DNA from: Sphingomonadales bacterium
GTDB taxonomy: Bacteria > Pseudomonadota > Alphaproteobacteria > SMXS01
DNA length: 64,000 nt
Direction of reading: 5' to 3'
NCBI GenBank assembly: GCA_022844405.1
Contig: JALHLV010000010.1
Location: forward strand, 1-64,000
Position 1 is the first letter of the stretch. Every line of letters begins with the position of its first letter. The position numbers and the translations under genes are program-made. This document shows positions 61,709-64,000 of the stretch, piece by piece. Below the pieces are notes generated by a model, which ran no database searches, was not told the DNA's origin, and saw only the letters and a list, made by a program, of their open reading frames with translations.

Positions 61709-63010
61709 ATGAAGACGAAATCAACCCTTCTGGCCGCGGCTTCGGCGATCGCCGTCCTGGGCATGGCCGCCGCGCCAGCCTTCGCGCAGGACGCCGCCCC
61801 CGTCCCGACCCTGAACTCGGGCGACACCGCCTGGATGATGACCGCGACCGCGCTGGTCTTGCTGATGACCATCCCGGGCATCGCCCTGTTCTATGCGGGC
61901 ATGGTGCGCAAGAAGAACATCCTGGCCACCGCCATGCAGAGCTTTGCCATCTGCAGCCTGATGACCATCCTGTGGATGGTCGCCGGCTACAGCATCGCGT
62001 TCGGCAACGGCGGCTCGCTCAACGCATTCTGGGGCGGTCTGGACCGCCTGTTCCTGCACGATCTGGACATGAAAACGCTGAGCGGCACCATCCCCGAGAG
62101 CGTGTTCATGCTGTTCCAGATGACGTTCGCGATCATCACCCCCGCGCTGATCGCCGGCGCCTTCGCCGACCGCATGAAGTTCTCGGCGATGCTGTGGTTC
62201 ATGGGTCTGTGGAGCCTGATCGTCTACGCGCCGATCACCCACTGGGTCTGGGCGCCCGGCGGCTTCCTGTTCGACGAAGGCGTTCTGGACTTTGCCGGCG
62301 GTACGGTGGTGCACATCAATGCCGGTGTCGCCGGCCTGGTGGCCTGTATCGTCCTCGGCAAGCGCACCGGCTATCGCCAGGAGAACATGGCCCCCCACAA
62401 CCTGACGCTGACGCTGATCGGCGCCTCGCTGCTGTGGGTGGGCTGGTTCGGCTTCAACGCCGGTTCGGCACTGACGGCCGGCGAGCGTGCGGGCATGGCC
62501 ATGGTCGTCACCCAGATCGCCACGGCGGCCGCCGCGCTAGCCTGGATGCTGGTCGAGTGGATCGTTCACAAGAAGCCCAGCGTTCTCGGTATCCTGTCGG
62601 GTGCCATCGCCGGTCTCGTCGCCATTACCCCGGCGTCGGGCTTCGTCGATCCGATGGGCGCGCTGATCATCGGCCTCGCGGCCGGCGTGGTCTGCTTCTT
62701 CGCGGCGACCAGCCTGAAGAAGGCGCTGGGCTATGACGACTCCCTCGACGTGTGGGGCGTTCACGGCGTCGGCGGCATCGTCGGCGCGTTGCTGACCGGT
62801 GTCCTGGCCGTCGAGGCCATCGGCGGCGTCGCCGGCAGCATGGAACAGCTCGTGAAGCAGATCGAGGGCATCGGCGCCACCATCGTGTGGAGTGCGTTCG
62901 CCACCTTCATCATCCTCAAGGCGATCGATCTCATCATGGGTCTGCGCGTCACCAAAGAGCAGGAAATGGAAGGCCTCGACATCAGCCTCCACGGCGAATC
63001 CCTGCAGTAA
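61709..63010 (+). CDS. amtB: Ammonium transporter
   Basis: 433 residues with a cleavable-type signal (1-26, ending AAPAFA-QD) and 11 transmembrane helices. Channel histidines lie in GGTVVHINAGVAGL and WGVHGVGGI. GlnK plugs the channel when nitrogen is plentiful. The 3' UTR carries a C-rich hairpin and terminator. Confidence 0.96.
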   Translation: MKTKSTLLAAASAIAVLGMAAAPAFAQDAAPVPTLNSGDTAWMMTATALVLLMTIPGIALFYAGMVRKKNILATAMQSFAICSLMTILWMVAGYSIAFGNGGSLNAFWGGLDRLFLHDLDMKTLSGTIPESVFMLFQMTFAIITPALIAGAFADRMKFSAMLWFMGLWSLIVYAPITHWVWAPGGFLFDEGVLDFAGGTVVHINAGVAGLVACIVLGKRTGYRQENMAPHNLTLTLIGASLLWVGWFGFNAGSALTAGERAGMAMVVTQIATAAAALAWMLVEWIVHKKPSVLGILSGAIAGLVAITPASGFVDPMGALIIGLAAGVVCFFAATSLKKALGYDDSLDVWGVHGVGGIVGALLTGVLAVEAIGGVAGSMEQLVKQIEGIGATIVWSAFATFIILKAIDLIMGLRVTKEQEMEGLDISLHGESLQ

Positions 63011-63075
63011 GCCCGTCGGGTCCGGTTCGCGCCTGGCCGCAAGGCCAGCGCGAACCGGCCCGAACCGTTTCTCCC

Positions 63076-63152
63076 CCGGCTCCTCCCAAGCCGGTCTCTC
63101 CACCGGGCCTGCCCAGAACTTCATCGTTCCGGGCAGGCCCGGCCCGTTTTTT
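63076..63152 (+). ncRNA. C-rich hairpin plus terminator in the amtB 3' UTR, possible 3'-UTR small RNA
   Basis: CCGGC (63076-63080) pairs with GCCGG (63090-63094) and presents the loop TCCTCCCAA. It is followed by GGGCCTGCCC (63105-63114) and GGGCAGGCCC (63131-63140) with a T-run at 63147-63152. Layout like the two candidate sRNAs and the torF-like 3' end. The 323-bp gap 63011-63333 contains this and the next promoter; nothing else is seen. Confidence 0.5.
63105..63152 (+). terminator. Rho-independent terminator of glnK-amtB
   Basis: A 10-bp stem GGGCCTGCCC/GGGCAGGCCC with a 16-nt loop, followed by GGCCCGTTTTTT. Confidence 0.75.
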
Positions 63153-63245
63153 GAGCAGGCGCCGCTACCCATGCCGCCGGCATATGTGCGGCACCGGCGT
63201 GCCAACATCCTGAAATACCTTCACTTACTTCTCCGCCATGCCACT

Positions 63246-63261
63246 TGGCACGGTTCTTGGT
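63246..63261 (+). promoter_or_regulatory. Sigma-54 promoter of the second ammonium transporter
   Basis: TGGCACG-GTTC-TTGGT. The core TTGGCACGGTTCTTG is identical to that before glnK. Upstream, GGCAC-CGGC-GTGCC (63191-63204) is an inverted repeat, though not with NtrC spacing. Confidence 0.8.
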
Positions 63262-63333
63262 ACTGCTTTGCCGTTGATGCGGTCGCCGTGCCTACGGATT
63301 GACCGTCGGGAGAGGGAAAAAGGGAGAGAGCGA

Positions 63334-64000
63334 ATGGAAGCGTCCGGTCGGGCGGCTGACGTGTTTTTCGTACTGATGGGGGCGATCCTGGTGTTCGCGA
63401 TGCATGCGGGCTTCGCGTTCCTCGAGGTCGGCACGGTGCGGAAGAAAAATCAGGTCAACGCCCTGATGAAGATCCTGGTCGATTTCGCGGTATCGACCAT
63501 TGCCTATTTTTTCGTCGGCTACAGCATCGCCTACGGGGTGCACTTCCTGCAGGGCGCCGACGTCATCTCCGGTGCGGCGGAAGGCGGCGCCTTCGCGGCC
63601 AGCGGCTTCGACCTGGTGAAGTTCTTCTTCCTGCTGACCTTCGCCGCGGCGATCCCGGCGATCATCTCGGGCGGCATCGCCGAACGCGCCCGCTTCACGC
63701 CCCAGCTCATCGCCACCGCCGTCATCGTCGGCCTTGCCTATCCGTTCTTCGAAGGGATGGCGTGGAACAACAATTACGGCTTCCAGGACTTCATGGCGGC
63801 CCAGTTCGGCGCCAAGTTCAACGACTTCGCCGGCTCCATCGTGGTGCATGCCTTCGGCGGCTGGCTGGCGCTGGGCGCCGTGCTGATGCTGGGCGCGCGG
63901 GCCAACCGCTACCGCAAGGACGGGACGGTCATCGGCATTCCGCCATCGAACATCCCGTTCCTGGCGCTGGGCTCGTGGCTGCTGTGCATCGGCTGGTTCG
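63334..64000 (+). CDS. Second ammonium transporter, N-terminal part (cut by window end)
   Basis: About 222 residues visible. No signal peptide; begins MEASGRAADVFFVLMGAILV, continues AGFAFLEVGTVRKKNQVNAL and has FAGSIVVHAFGGWLALGAVL with the channel His. It is in the Amt family but not the same as the preceding amtB: shorter N terminus, different loops. GGGAGAGAG precedes ATG 63334. Confidence 0.9.
   Translation, partial: MEASGRAADVFFVLMGAILVFAMHAGFAFLEVGTVRKKNQVNALMKILVDFAVSTIAYFFVGYSIAYGVHFLQGADVISGAAEGGAFAASGFDLVKFFFLLTFAAAIPAIISGGIAERARFTPQLIATAVIVGLAYPFFEGMAWNNNYGFQDFMAAQFGAKFNDFAGSIVVHAFGGWLALGAVLMLGARANRYRKDGTVIGIPPSNIPFLALGSWLLCIGWF

Overview
The window is a gene-dense, GC-rich chromosomal segment of an alphaproteobacterium. 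The markers are a GapR nucleoid protein, the cell-cycle regulator TrcR (DUF1013), DUF1192 and DUF465 small proteins, a COQ9 homologue, a zinc-free L36, a three-piece proton-translocating transhydrogenase (pntAA-pntAB-pntB) and a glnK-amtB pair with sigma-54 promoters. The order cannot be fixed from sequence alone; a Rhodospirillales-like or neighbouring lineage would fit. I see no insertion sequence, integrase, prophage or CRISPR array. The only dispersed elements are short palindromic intergenic repeats.

Layout. 1-2.3 kb: end of xseA, an M23 peptidase, and a TorF-type outer-membrane protein behind a sigma-54 promoter. 2.4-8.2 kb: cysQ and pmbA, a divergent TetR regulator, an Uup-type ABC-F ATPase and a lipase-like hydrolase. 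8.3-12.5 kb: a tandem pair of paralogous membrane-anchored proteins of unknown function, then a CsgG-like protein and an Hcp-like protein with a Sec signal, then hisN. 12.5-20 kb: redox enzymes, a free-standing small-RNA-like locus, tRNA-Val, an SDR, a PAP2-type membrane enzyme and a cysteine-rich secreted protein with an internal duplication. 20-26 kb: GST, a phosphodiesterase/nucleotide-pyrophosphatase, yceI and cytochrome b561 flanked by two paralogous lipoproteins, and a GPH symporter. 26-41 kb: lipid and aromatic catabolism (acyl-CoA synthetase, DUF35, thiolase, MBL hydrolase, two aldehyde dehydrogenases, D-aminoacylase-like, MaoC, isomerase, thioesterase) and a membrane-anchored protein with two methyltransferase domains. 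41-52 kb: L36, pyruvate kinase, a GT14 enzyme, gapR, an M3 peptidase, the transhydrogenase operon and rpsU. 52-61 kb: COQ9, a P450, purE-purK, ubiX, trcR, a quinone reductase and a UbiH-type hydroxylase. 61-64 kb: glnK-amtB and a second, truncated amtB.

Two cross-window patterns stand out. First, the TorF-type porin (1345), glnK-amtB (61243) and the second amtB (63246) each have a near-consensus sigma-54 -24/-12 element. This places the uncharacterised porin in the same nitrogen-starvation regulon as the ammonium channels, although they lie about 60 kb apart. Second, two intergenic loci (14787-14884 and 59713-59798) share a C-rich CUCCC linker followed by a matching terminator hairpin, and look like members of one small-RNA family. 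Similar C-rich/terminator modules end the torF-like and amtB transcripts. Nitrogen-controlled transporters releasing 3'-UTR RNAs with anti-Shine-Dalgarno loops is the most interesting hypothesis here, and it is untested.

A housekeeping promoter type with -10 TATAGT followed by a GCGCC start region recurs upstream of pmbA, tRNA-Val and pntAA; rpmJ has the variant TATGGT with the same GCGCC.
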